Shown: piece after piece, positions 39,216 through 49,079 of the stretch
Position numbering within the stretch: position 1 is the stretch's first letter
Layout of the letters: every line of letters begins with the position of its first letter
Source of the DNA: Craspedostauros australis
Lineage: Eukaryota; Bacillariophyta; Bacillariophyceae; Mastogloiales; Achnanthaceae
Reading direction: 5' to 3'
DNA length: 64,000 nucleotides
Assembly (NCBI GenBank): GCA_026770025.1
Contig: JAMXDE010000014.1
Location: 124,001 to 188,000 of the forward strand
Translations under genes and position numbers: made by a program
Notes under the pieces: generated by a model
Databases searched by the model: none
What the model saw: only the letters and a program-made list of their open reading frames with translations
What the model was told of the DNA's origin: nothing

Positions 39216-41402
39216 TTATGGTGGTCTCCCGCCACTGAGTATCTGAAGGTCTGTGATTAGCATGATGTGATCTGAGCTGAACTCCGTCGATGGCAGTGCA
39301 TCTCCGTGTCTCGTCAGGGCTGCTTCATCATGGATGGGTGCGACGGCGATTGGTTTCAGGTAAACGGAAGAGTACCAGATGTAGTCCAGCACGCCCTTGA
39401 AGTTGGACGTGAAGTTGGTCTGCTTGGGTTCTTCGCCGAGAACCGTTTGGTACGCGCTGCCCAGTTCGAAGGAGTGCGTGATGTTGATGGCGTTGGGAAG
39501 GACCTTCGGACAGCCCTCGCCCGGCTCGACGTTGACGTCCGGGTGCCGTGGATGCACGGTCTGTCTGGCCAGCAGGTCGTAGACGGCCGTGTCGGGCGTT
39601 GAGTTGAAGTCACCGCAAATGACCAAGGGGAGGTTCTGCGCGCGGCTCATGACGAACTGTTCGAGCTCCTGGAGGAGCTGCCATGCCTGCCACAGCTTGA
39701 CGTCCGGGAAGTCCTTGTTGCTGTAGAGATGCGTGTTGGCGATGCAGACCTGGTTGATGGCATCGCGGTTGGATCTGGAGGTCATGGTCGGCTGCGCCAG
39801 CTCCAGCACTATAAGCTGCGCGACGTTGTCCTTCGATAACCGGCTGATGAAAGCGGCGCCTTCGCCACGTGGGTTGAGGCCGAGGACCTGCGTTGCCTGT
39901 CTCTGCGCCAGGTCGTTGAACTCGATGCTGTACGATTCGATGAGGTGGAACTTGGAGCGCCTCCAGAAGAGAGCGCATCCGTCGACCTTGCCGGCAAGCC
40001 CCATTGCCTGTCTGGTCTTTTGTTTGAAGACCCCCTCGTATCCCTGTTCGATCATGGCAGCATAGAAATGATTCTCGTAATGGTCGGCCTGGACCTCCTG
40101 CAAGCAGACGACATCGGCGTTGGCATCAGCGAGCTCTCGGATGATGTTTTGGAATCTACTCGTACGGGTGGCAACGGAATTGGCAAGCAAACCACGCAAG
40201 GTGGGAGATACAGCATCGCAGTGGTGAGAATGTACAGAGACAGGGTATGGAGCAGGGTATGTTGACTCAGAATTGCAAGCAACGCGTTGGCCCGAAAAGA
40301 AGAGTTTCTCAATTCAATTCAATTCAATTCACTCCACTTCCTCTCAAACTTCTCAACACATCACGCCATGCCATCCTATGCGTCGTACTGTGCAATATCC
40401 ACTTCGATACTACTGCACCGATGAATGAACACCAATTCGCTTCCGCACGTACCTGTAATCCCACGACAGCGCCCAGAAATCGCAGTACGGATACTGCTGC
40501 TGGGTGGCGTAGATCTCGGCCAGGACGTTGTAACTGACCATGCGGAATCTTGGACCCGCCCCGCCGACATTCTGCGTGGTGACGAATCGTCGTTTCCTGG
40601 GATCGGGCGCGCGCGACAGGACGATGTCCGTCTTGACGACGCGGTGCATGAGGAGCTCCCCCGTTTCGGAGCAGTAGGCCGCGGCCTCTAGTTTGAGCTT
40701 GCGACCGACGTCTTCCGGTCCCGGCGTGTAGAGCTGGTCGCGGCTGATCTCGATCCAATCCTCGCCCTGCGGCATGCGGCCGTTGTAATCGTGGTAGCTG
40801 CCGACGTATCCGCGGACGGGGGTGACGGGCTGCGAGCCGTTGTCGTTGTAGTTGGCAGGTGAGCGGGTGCCGTTGAGGCGGGGTCCCATGCTGCCCGTGG
40901 ATGCGACCGATTGCATGTCGTCGTTGCTGCCGTAGGAGGGGGATCGCTGGCGCATGGGTGTGTTGCTGCGGCTGCGGCTGAGATGCTGCTGGCGCATCTC
41001 CTTGGGCACGGTGTACTGCGTCTTCCAGGCATTGACGAAGCAGGATGGGTTGCAGAAGGTGCACTTGAACAAGCTGGACTGCGTGGAGACGCACTGCAGG
41101 GAGCAACCGGAGCCGCCGAGCGCGTGCATCGACCAGTCGTGAGGGCTGAAGGAGGTCCTGCGGGGGCACTCCTCGAACGCGCACGGCTCGGTGGTCGGCC
41201 CTCGGAACCAGCGGAAGCTGAACTCGTGATCCGGCGGCGGCTCGCTCATTTTTTTGGAATGCGGCGGCAGAGGCTTGTCGGCTTCCCGATCGTCCAATTT
41301 CTTTCCGTACATGTAGGCAGCTGGTTTCATGTTGCATCCCTCCACAGGTCGGTCCACGCGGAGGGACAGGTGCCACGAGTAGGCGTAGTCCTTGGTGTTC
41401 AT
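39216..41402 (-). CDS. CCR4: CCR4 poly(A) deadenylase (CCR4-NOT complex)
   Basis: The enzyme shortens mRNA poly(A) tails as the EEP-family nuclease of the CCR4-NOT complex. Exons on the minus strand are 41402-40453 and 40155-39216, phase 2, giving 629 residues; the join gives S-W-D-Y-R-F-Q-N-I-I with the spacing seen in yeast and plant CCR4. Catalytic motifs: L-Q-E-V-Q, N-T-H-L-Y, C-G-D-F-N-S-T-P-D, L-D-Y-I-W-Y-S and S-S-D-H-I-M-L. As in plant CCR4 there is no leucine-rich-repeat domain, which in yeast and animals binds NOT1. Instead the N-terminal half holds a cysteine-bearing module (C-A-F-E-E-C, then C-T-F-C-N-P-S-C-F) resembling the plant MYND-like finger, and a disordered S/R/N-rich linker. 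A second domain of about 90 residues (E-D-W-I-E-I-S onward) precedes the nuclease. The start opens M-N-T-K-D-Y directly after a C/A-rich leader. Confidence 0.92.
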
Positions 41403-42572
41403 GGTGGTTTGCGGCTTGTTGTAGAGTGTGAGTATGAGTGTGGTATGGATGGTACGAGTCCAGATGGTATTTGTGGATGATGGTGATGTGATGTGATGGA
41501 TCGTCCGCGTGAGGTGTCTGCTGGTGTATCCGTCCAGCGTCCTGCCTGCCGATGTGCTCGAGTCCACCTGCTTGTGTGGCTGGAGTGCAAGGTCTGATCG
41601 AACAAGGCGAGGACGCGTGGAGCAGAAGAGTAGTCGGTCGCCTTCTACACTCTTTGGACTGTCCTGGTTGCGTGCAATCTTATGGTTGTTGCGCCAATGA
41701 AGGTATCACCCGCCAACGCAAGCGTCCAACAGCCGTGCGTCGTGCCTCGGATGTCTTTGGCGCCGTGCCGTGTCCCTGACGTGATGCGACAACGACGACG
41801 ATGGCGGTTGGCGCGGAACGGCGAACGAAATCACCCAAAGCCAAAGCCAAAGTCAACGCCGATGCAGCTGCCTACGCCAATCGTGCGCTTTCTGATGGCG
41901 AAGCTCTGCTGCTCCAAACACTGATGTTGCTCGTATCAGTATAGTGCAGTATTGTACTATATGTACGAGGACCGATACCCGATTGCTCTCTGGAGACGGA
42001 GGCAGAGAGAGCCTGCTCTGTTTCCAGGATGGATGATAGTAGATTCGATCGGTGTTCTAGTTCGTAGATACTCATGCAGCACACCACGACGGTCATGCAG
42101 CAAGACCAACAAGCCACAAGGAGAGACCTCTGTGGATTGCGCAGTTGCTTGCGTGCGGCGTCAGGCCGGTGCTGTTGGCGTTGGCGGTCTCCGTCTCAAG
42201 TCTGCGGGTCGGGAGCAAAAGGACACACGAAACAACAAGGGGGCAGCCGCAACACAAGAGGGGGGAAGACGCGCGAAACACATGACACGCAACACAACGC
42301 GCTCCCCCACAAAAACACTGACAACAACCATCGTGGCTGCCATGTCGCAGTGAACATGCAAAATGACCTCACAGGCATCATCCTCGTGTTGTTGCCACAA
42401 CACGCGCGTGTGGAACAAAGCTCGCGGCATTTCTCTTGACGTGTCTGTTCTTGTGTCCGATGATACTTTTGTGGTCCATTTGGTCGGAGATCAGAACTGC
42501 CGAACCAGACGACCAAATTTGCGAATCGTCCAACCAGAACCAAACAAGACCAGATCGTATCCAACACCAACC
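41403..42572. other. Upstream region of CCR4, left of the tandem array
   Basis: About 1.2 kb. A 47-codon frame at 41801-41944 (M-A-V-G-A-E-R-R then K-A-K-A-K-V-N-A-D-A-A-A) has protein-like composition and could be a small gene or the remains of one; I cannot support it further. The rest includes A/C-rich sequence (42210-42340) and no known family. Confidence 0.4.
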
Positions 42573-42999
42573 AAAAACCCATCACAACACATCACATCAT
42601 GTCTTCCTTCAGACACGAAGAATCCATCACAAACTCCACTCCTCCACACCAACGATCGACATCAACAGCCACTCGTGCGCAGGGGATCCTCATGCTGCGA
42701 ATAGTCGTACTCGACGAAAGCATCCAACATATCAACAACCAGCGACGATCATACAATAACTGTTATACTCTATACTAGAATACATCTTGGCTGTTCCGGC
42801 TGAACTGGTGATGTCAACATCTTGGAGAAGAGGTTGTGCACGAATTCGTTTCGTCTCATCGACCCATCAAAGATCCAACCTGAGAACATTCGCATCATCA
42901 ACAACCGCATCATCATCATCAACAACAGCCCTCCTCAGAGCACCGACCACACAGCGAACGCCGCTGCAACGACGTCGTCACCACCACGACACCGCGATC

Positions 43000-43719
43000 A
43001 TGAAGCTTCCCATCCACACAACGTCCTTCTGCATGATGCTGTTCTCCACAACAAGACCAACCGCTGCATTCCAATCCTCAATGCCCCATTCGATATCACA
43101 CAGCATGGATGCGATTCGCCATCAAGCGAGAATACCGATTGCGTCGCAATCCGCCTTTGCGACGGCCCAATATCCTGCGTCCAAGCGCTGGATGTCCAGC
43201 GACAGCCACGACGCGGAGCCCACGTTCACGAAGGGAAGCAAAGTGCAGGTCGAGGTGGTGGACTTCGGACCGCTCGGAGCCTCCGTGGAATTGATCGGCA
43301 TCGGCCATGAACAGGGCAATCTGCTGTCGGTGGACGACGAGCCCTACGGTCTGGGATTGATCTTGCAGGACGAGATATCGTACTTCCGTCAAGGTCGCAA
43401 CAACCTGGATGTCGTGCGCGGTGAGATACTGCCAGCCTACGTGGCGGACAATTCGCGTGAAGATGGCAAGATGCTCTTCTCTCTGCGCGTCTACGGTGGC
43501 AAAGGCAAGGCGGATGAGATCAGCACCAAGATCATGGAACAGCTCGAGGCATCGCAGGACGGGACGATCGCAGTCGGTGACAAGTCGTCGCCGCAGGACA
43601 TCAACGCACTGTTCCCCGGCGTCAGCAAGGGATCCTTCAAGAAGGCGGTGGGTGCGCTGTATCGCAAGGGGATGGTGCAACCGAGTCCCAACTCTGTTGC
43701 TCTTGTCGACAAGTCATAA
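43000..43719 (+). CDS. Plastid-targeted CvfB-like S1/winged-helix RNA-binding protein, copy 1
   Basis: The product (239 residues from the ATG at 43000) resembles the C-terminal half of bacterial CvfB/YitL: an S1-like beta domain (K-V-Q-V-E-V-V-D-F-G-P-L-G-A-S-V) and a C-terminal winged helix (V-G-D-K-S-S-P-Q-D-I then F-K-K-A-V-G-A-L-Y-R-K-G). CvfB proteins bind RNA and affect virulence genes in Staphylococcus; the role in algae is unknown. The start is backed by a signal-like segment (T-S-F-C-M-M-L-F-S-T-T-R-P-T) and then A-A-F-Q, the classic plastid junction, followed by an S/H-rich transit region. A longer in-frame start at 42811 would bury this. Against copy 2 the mature domain shows only two amino acid changes and several silent ones, so it is under constraint; the presequence varies more. 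Confidence 0.8.
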   Translation: MKLPIHTTSFCMMLFSTTRPTAAFQSSMPHSISHSMDAIRHQARIPIASQSAFATAQYPASKRWMSSDSHDAEPTFTKGSKVQVEVVDFGPLGASVELIGIGHEQGNLLSVDDEPYGLGLILQDEISYFRQGRNNLDVVRGEILPAYVADNSREDGKMLFSLRVYGGKGKADEISTKIMEQLEASQDGTIAVGDKSSPQDINALFPGVSKGSFKKAVGALYRKGMVQPSPNSVALVDKS

Positions 43720-44217
43720 GCTAGAATACCATATGGTGGATCTGTGCACTTATCCGTGTCGCTTTCGTTGGCGATATCACCACGTCCTGGACACCGATCA
43801 ACATTTCCGGGCTGGACTGGACTGGACTTGTAAGTCGCATCCTTCAGCGTTGGCATGGGACCAGGCATCTGGTTGATCCCTTCGGAAGTCTTTCCAAGCA
43901 GCGTCCGCACCAAGGCGATGAGCGTCGCGACCTTCTTCAACCGCTTGACGGGGACCTTGATGTCCTCCACCTTCCTTTCCACGGCATCGGCGATGAGTTG
44001 GACGGGGGCCTTCCTGCTGCTTGCCGCCGTCTGCACAATATCGGCGCTCTTCATCTTCTTCAATCTGCCAGAAACGAAAGGCAGGTCCTTGGAGGATATG
44101 CCCATGTACTTTGCCGAAATCACCGGCGATCAAAGCTTGCTGGAGGCGGAAGACAAGGCCGTGGAGAAGCGACGATCTACCGCAGCGGCAGGGATCGAGG
44201 CAGTCACACTCAGCTAG
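43720..44217 (+). pseudogene. Sugar-porter C-terminal fragment, unit 1 copy
   Basis: Only the last part of an MFS sugar transporter is present: helices about 10-12, with M-G-P-G-I-W-L-I-P-S-E-V-F-P, F-F-N-R-L-T-G-T-L and the terminal signature P-E-T-K-G-R-S-L-E. The first nine helices are absent from this block. In this copy the frame has an in-frame stop at 43831 just before the conserved part, where unit 2 stays open; the stop overlaps a good splice-donor string (GTAAGT), so a spliced role is conceivable but unsupported. The longest open frame from a methionine starts at 43855. I call it a 5'-truncated relic. Confidence 0.7.
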
Positions 44218-44878
44218 GGGCAGCAGCCAAAGTATCTGAGGGCCATCCCATTTCGTGTTGACCCCTGCTTCTCACTCGCATCTTCATCTTTCGTATCTCG
44301 TATCTCGTATCTCGTGTACGTACAACAAATCATCCAACTCATCCAACTCGCCCAGGACAACTTCGCTCGTCTACTCAACGGTCTTGGAGGTCAAAGGTGC
44401 AACTTCGTGAACCAAATCAAGGCGGGTATATCTGTCACAACATGCCAACGCTGCGATTGGGACAACTAGGATCAGCATGAAGGTCAACATGGGGCAGACC
44501 AGCAGTCCATCGCACATTGGAGGAAGAGTAGGATACCCACACTACGTATGTATCATCCTCAAAAGGCTAATAATCGTCGTCATCAGATTCGATGGTGCCC
44601 TCCGCGCTTGACGTTTACCTGTTGTCTGTACTCTCATTACTCCACCATGCAGACACTTGCAGAACACTGCTCGTTGCTATGAGGACATACTCTCCAGAGT
44701 GCATCATGCTGAGATAGCATGATGGACTGAGGCGCTTGATGCACAGTCCTCTATCTCGACTTACTCCCACGTTGTTCATCCATGAGTGTCCCTACACCTG
44801 TGCCACTCACAGAACAACCATTGACGCAGAAGCGTCACTTTGTACTTGACATCAGCTGCAGTTCTGCTCCGCTCTCGT
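44218..44878. other. Spacer within tandem unit 1
   Basis: The sequence is nearly the same in unit 2 (58460-59117). It contains three copies of TCGTATC (about 44296-44318). It sits between convergent genes; no coding frame is shared by both copies. Confidence 0.55.
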
Positions 44879-46765
44879 TCATGTGAGCTTCTCCAAATAG
44901 CTCACAACTCCGTAATACAAGAATCCTTCGCGCTCAACGCACTCGAGTGGAGTCTTCCCATCGTTGTTGCGAGCATTGAGATCAGCTCCACACGACTCCA
45001 CCAGATACTTCACAACCTCCAAATACTCGCCATGAAGGCTAGTTGAACATACTGAGTGGAGCAAGGTGTTTCCATGTGCATCTCGGGTGCTGGTGTCCGC
45101 CCCACGTGACACCAGCCACCTCATGGCATCCAAATTGCCGAATCTGCATGCTCTATGGAGTGCCGTTTCTCCATTTCTCCCTCGAATGTGGATATCCGCT
45201 CCGCATGACTCCACCAAATGCGTCACTGTACTTATTTCGAAGAAACAAATCGCCGTGTGAAACGCGGTATCTCCTCTCTCATCCTGGATATTGACATCCA
45301 CTCCACATGACCCTGCCAGATACTTCGCGATATCAAAATGATCGTGCATGAGTGCAAAATGCATTGTAGTGCCGCGACGATCCTCCTGGATATTGACATC
45401 TGCTTGGCATGACTCTACGAGATACTGCACGATATCCAAGTGACCATTCACAATTGCAGAAAGAAGCACAGTGCATCCATCGCTTTGCCTGTAGTTGGCA
45501 TCCACACCACATGTTTCCACAAGATACTTGACAATATACAGGCGACCATAGCCGCACGCCTCATCAAGTGCCCGCCTCAGCTCATCGTGGTGAAGGTCTA
45601 CCTCCACCGCCAGCCATTCCACCAAGTACTTCGCAACTTCCAGATGCCCGTTGGAGCACGCATAATCCAGCGCAGTTCCGCGATAGCTGGCTCTGATGGT
45701 GATATCTGGCGCGCAGGACTCCACAAGATATTTCACAACATTCAAATGTCCGTTGGAGGATGCAACGTGAAGGGGCGTATGTTCGTGCTTGTTTTGAAGA
45801 TTGATATTGGCTCTGCGTGATTCCATGATGCATTTCACGATGTCCAACTGCCCGTTGGAGCATGCAACATGAAGCGCTGCATCTTTGCTGTCTCCGTGTT
45901 GGGCATTGAGATTCACCCTCGAGGATTTCGCCAAGCACTGAACGACGTCCGAATTGGTACTGAAACATGCCTGCTGCAGCACAGTATTGCCATCGTTGTT
46001 CTGGAGATTGACATTCAGGGCATCTGACCTCAATAAATACTTCATCACATCGACGTGACCCTTCAAACACGCATTGTGCAGTGCGGTGTTGCCGAAGTTA
46101 TCCTGGATGTTGACTTTGGCTTCACATGGCCCGACCAGGTATTCCACAACATCCAGATGACCCTGAAGACATGCACCATGGAGTACTGTTCCGCCTGCGA
46201 CATCTCGGCTGGTCACATCTGCACCGAAGGATTCTACCAAGGTTCTTCCGACATCCACATGACCTTCAAAGCAGGCGTCGTAGAGGGCAGTCTTGCCTTG
46301 CGTATCTTGGAGGTCGACATCGATGCTCGGCAAGTCTGCCAGGTATGACACCACATCCAGGTTGCCTTGAGCGCATGCGTAATGGAGTGCGGTCTCGCCG
46401 TCGTTAGATTGGACGCTGGGATCGGCTTCGCAGGATTCCACCAAGTGCAACACCATGTCAAGCTGCCCGCTGATGCATGCATGATGAAGCAGAGTCCTCT
46501 CAGCGCTGTCCTTGACTGTGTCGATGGAGGTCTGTGGGAAGCGGCGTTTCCATGCATCGATCATGTCCACATTGCCTTGTTCCGCGGCACGTATCAAGTC
46601 TAGGTTGCTGATGCTGTCGCCATCGCTGTTATCGGCGGCGGCAGCCGAGAGAGAGCCTTTCATGTTTGTATTGTGGTGTGCGGTGGTGAGTTCATTGTTG
46701 AGGATATTGCTCGTGCGCATTGGCAGCACGAACAAGAAGCCAAGTGAAAGCAGATTGAATACCAT
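44879..46765 (-). CDS. Ankyrin-repeat protein with N-terminal membrane segment, copy 1
   Basis: Single exon, 628 residues. The first 16 residues (M-V-F-N-L-L-S-L-G-F-L-F-V-L-P) form a signal anchor or signal peptide, then a polar stretch with N-N-E-L-T-T-A-H-H. From about residue 50 to the end there are about 16 tandem ankyrin repeats with the D-x-x-G-x-T-x-L-H-x-A-C consensus, many carrying H-L-D-V-V-x-Y-L-V-E-S and a following C-G/E-A-D stretch. The repeats are unusually regular, which suggests recent internal expansion or homogenisation. The unit 2 copy has the same length with scattered substitutions, mostly in repeats 6-10 and at both ends. Topology would place the repeats on the luminal or extracellular side if the leader is cleaved. 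Function unknown; protein binding is expected. Confidence 0.85.
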   Translation of the reverse strand: MVFNLLSLGFLFVLPMRTSNILNNELTTAHHNTNMKGSLSAAAADNSDGDSISNLDLIRAAEQGNVDMIDAWKRRFPQTSIDTVKDSAERTLLHHACISGQLDMVLHLVESCEADPSVQSNDGETALHYACAQGNLDVVSYLADLPSIDVDLQDTQGKTALYDACFEGHVDVGRTLVESFGADVTSRDVAGGTVLHGACLQGHLDVVEYLVGPCEAKVNIQDNFGNTALHNACLKGHVDVMKYLLRSDALNVNLQNNDGNTVLQQACFSTNSDVVQCLAKSSRVNLNAQHGDSKDAALHVACSNGQLDIVKCIMESRRANINLQNKHEHTPLHVASSNGHLNVVKYLVESCAPDITIRASYRGTALDYACSNGHLEVAKYLVEWLAVEVDLHHDELRRALDEACGYGRLYIVKYLVETCGVDANYRQSDGCTVLLSAIVNGHLDIVQYLVESCQADVNIQEDRRGTTMHFALMHDHFDIAKYLAGSCGVDVNIQDERGDTAFHTAICFFEISTVTHLVESCGADIHIRGRNGETALHRACRFGNLDAMRWLVSRGADTSTRDAHGNTLLHSVCSTSLHGEYLEVVKYLVESCGADLNARNNDGKTPLECVEREGFLYYGVVSYLEKLT

Positions 46766-48181
46766 TGGACAGTTTCAAAAGAGAACGTGGGTGATAGATG
46801 GGATGAAGTGAGGTGTGGAGTGCAATGCAGTGCACGAGAGTATCTTGAGACAGAATGGAGCAGTCAGGAAGGTGGTTGCTCGGAGGCTTGAATGGGCAAT
46901 GTCTTGGTCCAGTACTTGATAATAGTTGTCACTTGCTACTTGCTACTTGCTCATTTGGTACCTCGATACCAACAGTTCGGTGGCTCGCTTGGTTCGCCTG
47001 GAGATGATTGAAGTTATGCCGCGTTTCCACATTTTATGGTAGGATGTCATGAAGGGTGACTTTTTATGTCGCTTGCTTCTGCTTGTTTGGGTTCATCAAG
47101 AGCGCTGTTGCTAGTGGCGGTATCAGTGTGGATAGGGGTGTATTGACTCGACTGTGTGCCGTGCTTTATACTGTTGGCATCCATGAGCGTGGACGGAAAT
47201 GCAACTATCACCGTGGATGTCAGCGTGGACACACACGCACGTGTGTGTAATAGTTGTGATGTTGGCTTTCGTGTACATGCATGGTATGGTATGGTATGGT
47301 ATGGCATCATGGAGTATTCACAGCCTGAAAGCGTCGATCGGATCGTGTGGGACTGTTTCTGCTGCCTTGCAGAGTGGAGTGAGCTTCTTCGTCCGTTCAC
47401 GTGTCGGCCGTTGAACGCCATCATCTCCTTCCCACACGATAGACATCGGATACGCATGCAGCACAGATGTGATGCGGATCAACAACACTCGTGCTCGCAG
47501 AGTGATGGTATTCGCTTGATCGTGGAGACAAGATTCGCAACGGTGGTCCTTGGTTTATCGAACCTCGCGGAGTACACCTTGTTTCAGTGTCATCTCATGG
47601 TCGATCGGAGTTTGTTGCCTTGGGCAACATCTGCTGCCAGGAGCGGGATGGTGTCGGCACTAATCAACCGTCTCCACTGGCTCCTTCTTTGCACGAGTAG
47701 ATCGTAGGTCGTTCCACACAAGACTACTCCACTCTCCTTGTGTGCTACGTGAGTGTCACACTACTTCTCCGTTGGAACAATGATTGGTGGAGTACTAAAC
47801 GTATGAGACAAGTATGTGCGTACTCGTATGTATAATACTATTCTATGACCGTCTCCCGCGCATCATCTCCATCAGTCTGCTTGAAGCCAACATCTTTTGT
47901 GGTCGCCATCTCCGCACCCTCTTCTTGTTTGGTTGGGGTGTCAATACCATTCACGATGCGGTCAGTCGTGGTTGATTATTGACTCATCGGATTCAACGAC
48001 GAGACCAAGATTCCAAAACCCTTCACAACCCATCACATCGCATCACATCGCATCACATCATGGTCTTCCTTCAAAAACGAAGAATCCATCACACGCTCCA
48101 CTCCTCCACATCAACGATCGACATCAACAGCCACTCGTGTACAGGGGATCCTCATACTGCGAATAGTCGTACTCGACGAAA
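46766..48181. other. Distal part of unit 1 and start of unit 2
   Basis: It comprises the upstream region of the ankyrin gene and the junction with the next unit near 48013. It shows an ATGGT pentamer run (47283-47303) that is short in unit 2. Frames that look open in one unit are broken by indels in the other, so I call no gene. Confidence 0.5.
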
Positions 48182-48186
48182 GCATC
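48182..48186. repeat. Target-site duplication, left copy
   Basis: The bases gcatc precede the left LTR and recur at 56961-56965 after the right LTR. Units 1 and 3 have a single gcatc at the same place, so the empty site is known. Confidence 0.9.
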
Positions 48187-48728
48187 AGTTGGGACAGACT
48201 TGGTCCGGGATCCACTCGGGACTCAATCGTCCGCGTTGCGTACACGGTACCCAGTATCCGAACCCGATACTGCCATGAAAGGCTACCGCACGCATGGTGT
48301 ATAGTTGAACCACAATCCATGCTCTGCTCGCCCTCCAGCTCATGCAACCGCGCCACCTGTTCAGCTAACCATCTTGCAAATCCTGCAAGCATCTTGAAGC
48401 ATATCCACACCCGTGGATCAAGTACTGCTCTACAGATGGGGCTACTGAACAGCTGGATATGTGCAGAACCATCACGACATGTTGCTGTACAACACAAACG
48501 GCTCAAGCACGATAGCATGAACCCTGCCCTTTTACTCGATCGTCCTGTCAACAGTAAGCTTAACACATAAAACAAGCAATCAGAAACAATCTACACAGCT
48601 TACTTCCAAGTTTACTACAGTTACACCATCGTCTGATACAGCCTTGTTCTCAACATCAAACGGCGTCAAAGCCGGTTGAAGGACAGATCATCCTCCTGAC
48701 AACGTGCAGAAGACACGGAATACTAACT
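48187..48728 (+). repeat. Left LTR of the copia element
   Basis: The 542-base repeat starts AGTTGGGACA and ends ATACTAACT, so its ends are the inverted pair AGTT/AACT instead of the usual TG/CA. Confidence 0.92.
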
Positions 48729-49079
48729 GGTAGCTGCGAGTGGTTCTCGCTTACATCCACCTTCCTCACTCTCAAAGAGACTTCCTCAAGTGCGCAGACC
48801 GCTGTGTCCAACGACACTGAGCCCAAAGGCTCCAAGCCTCTCAGGACCAACGACCCTGACTAGCAATCTATGAAGTTAGCCCGAAGGCAACTCATCAAAC
48901 CAAGCCCTTGCTAAGCAAGCGCACCCACCAACACCTGCAAACCAGGTGTACGTCTCAAGAGCACTCCTGCCAACACCCCGTGCACACCTTCACAATCGAA
49001 GGGGGAAGCGCAGCCAAGCCCGAGACAACCGTCGACACCAAGCGAAGCCCAACGACTTCGACACCTCCACCGCCTCACC

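Larger units (their letters stand above)
42573..48013. repeat. Tandem unit 1 (about 5.4 kb)
   Basis: The first of at least three direct copies of a block holding a CvfB-like gene, a sugar-porter fragment and an ankyrin gene. The left edge is where similarity to the other units starts (the aaaaccc-atcacaaca stretch). Unit 1 matches unit 2 with an offset of 14242 bases at the CvfB-like stop and 14239 at the ankyrin start, the difference being small indels. It is longer than unit 2 partly because about 47690-47860 has no counterpart there, and because of a longer ATGGT microsatellite (47283-47303). Confidence 0.88.

Noticed and set aside
41801-41944. 47-codon small frame upstream of CCR4
   Set aside because: Composition is protein-like but there is no leader, splice or family support; noted in the spacer entry only.
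42811-42999. 63-codon N-terminal extension of the CvfB-like protein, open in all copies
   Set aside because: Kept only as an alternative: it would place the signal peptide and A-A-F junction internally, and it varies by in-frame indels between copies.
48111-48575. 154-codon minus-strand frame in the LTR, repeated in the right LTR
   Set aside because: It is identical in both places only because the LTRs are identical; no family resemblance, and it crosses the LTR edge into host DNA.
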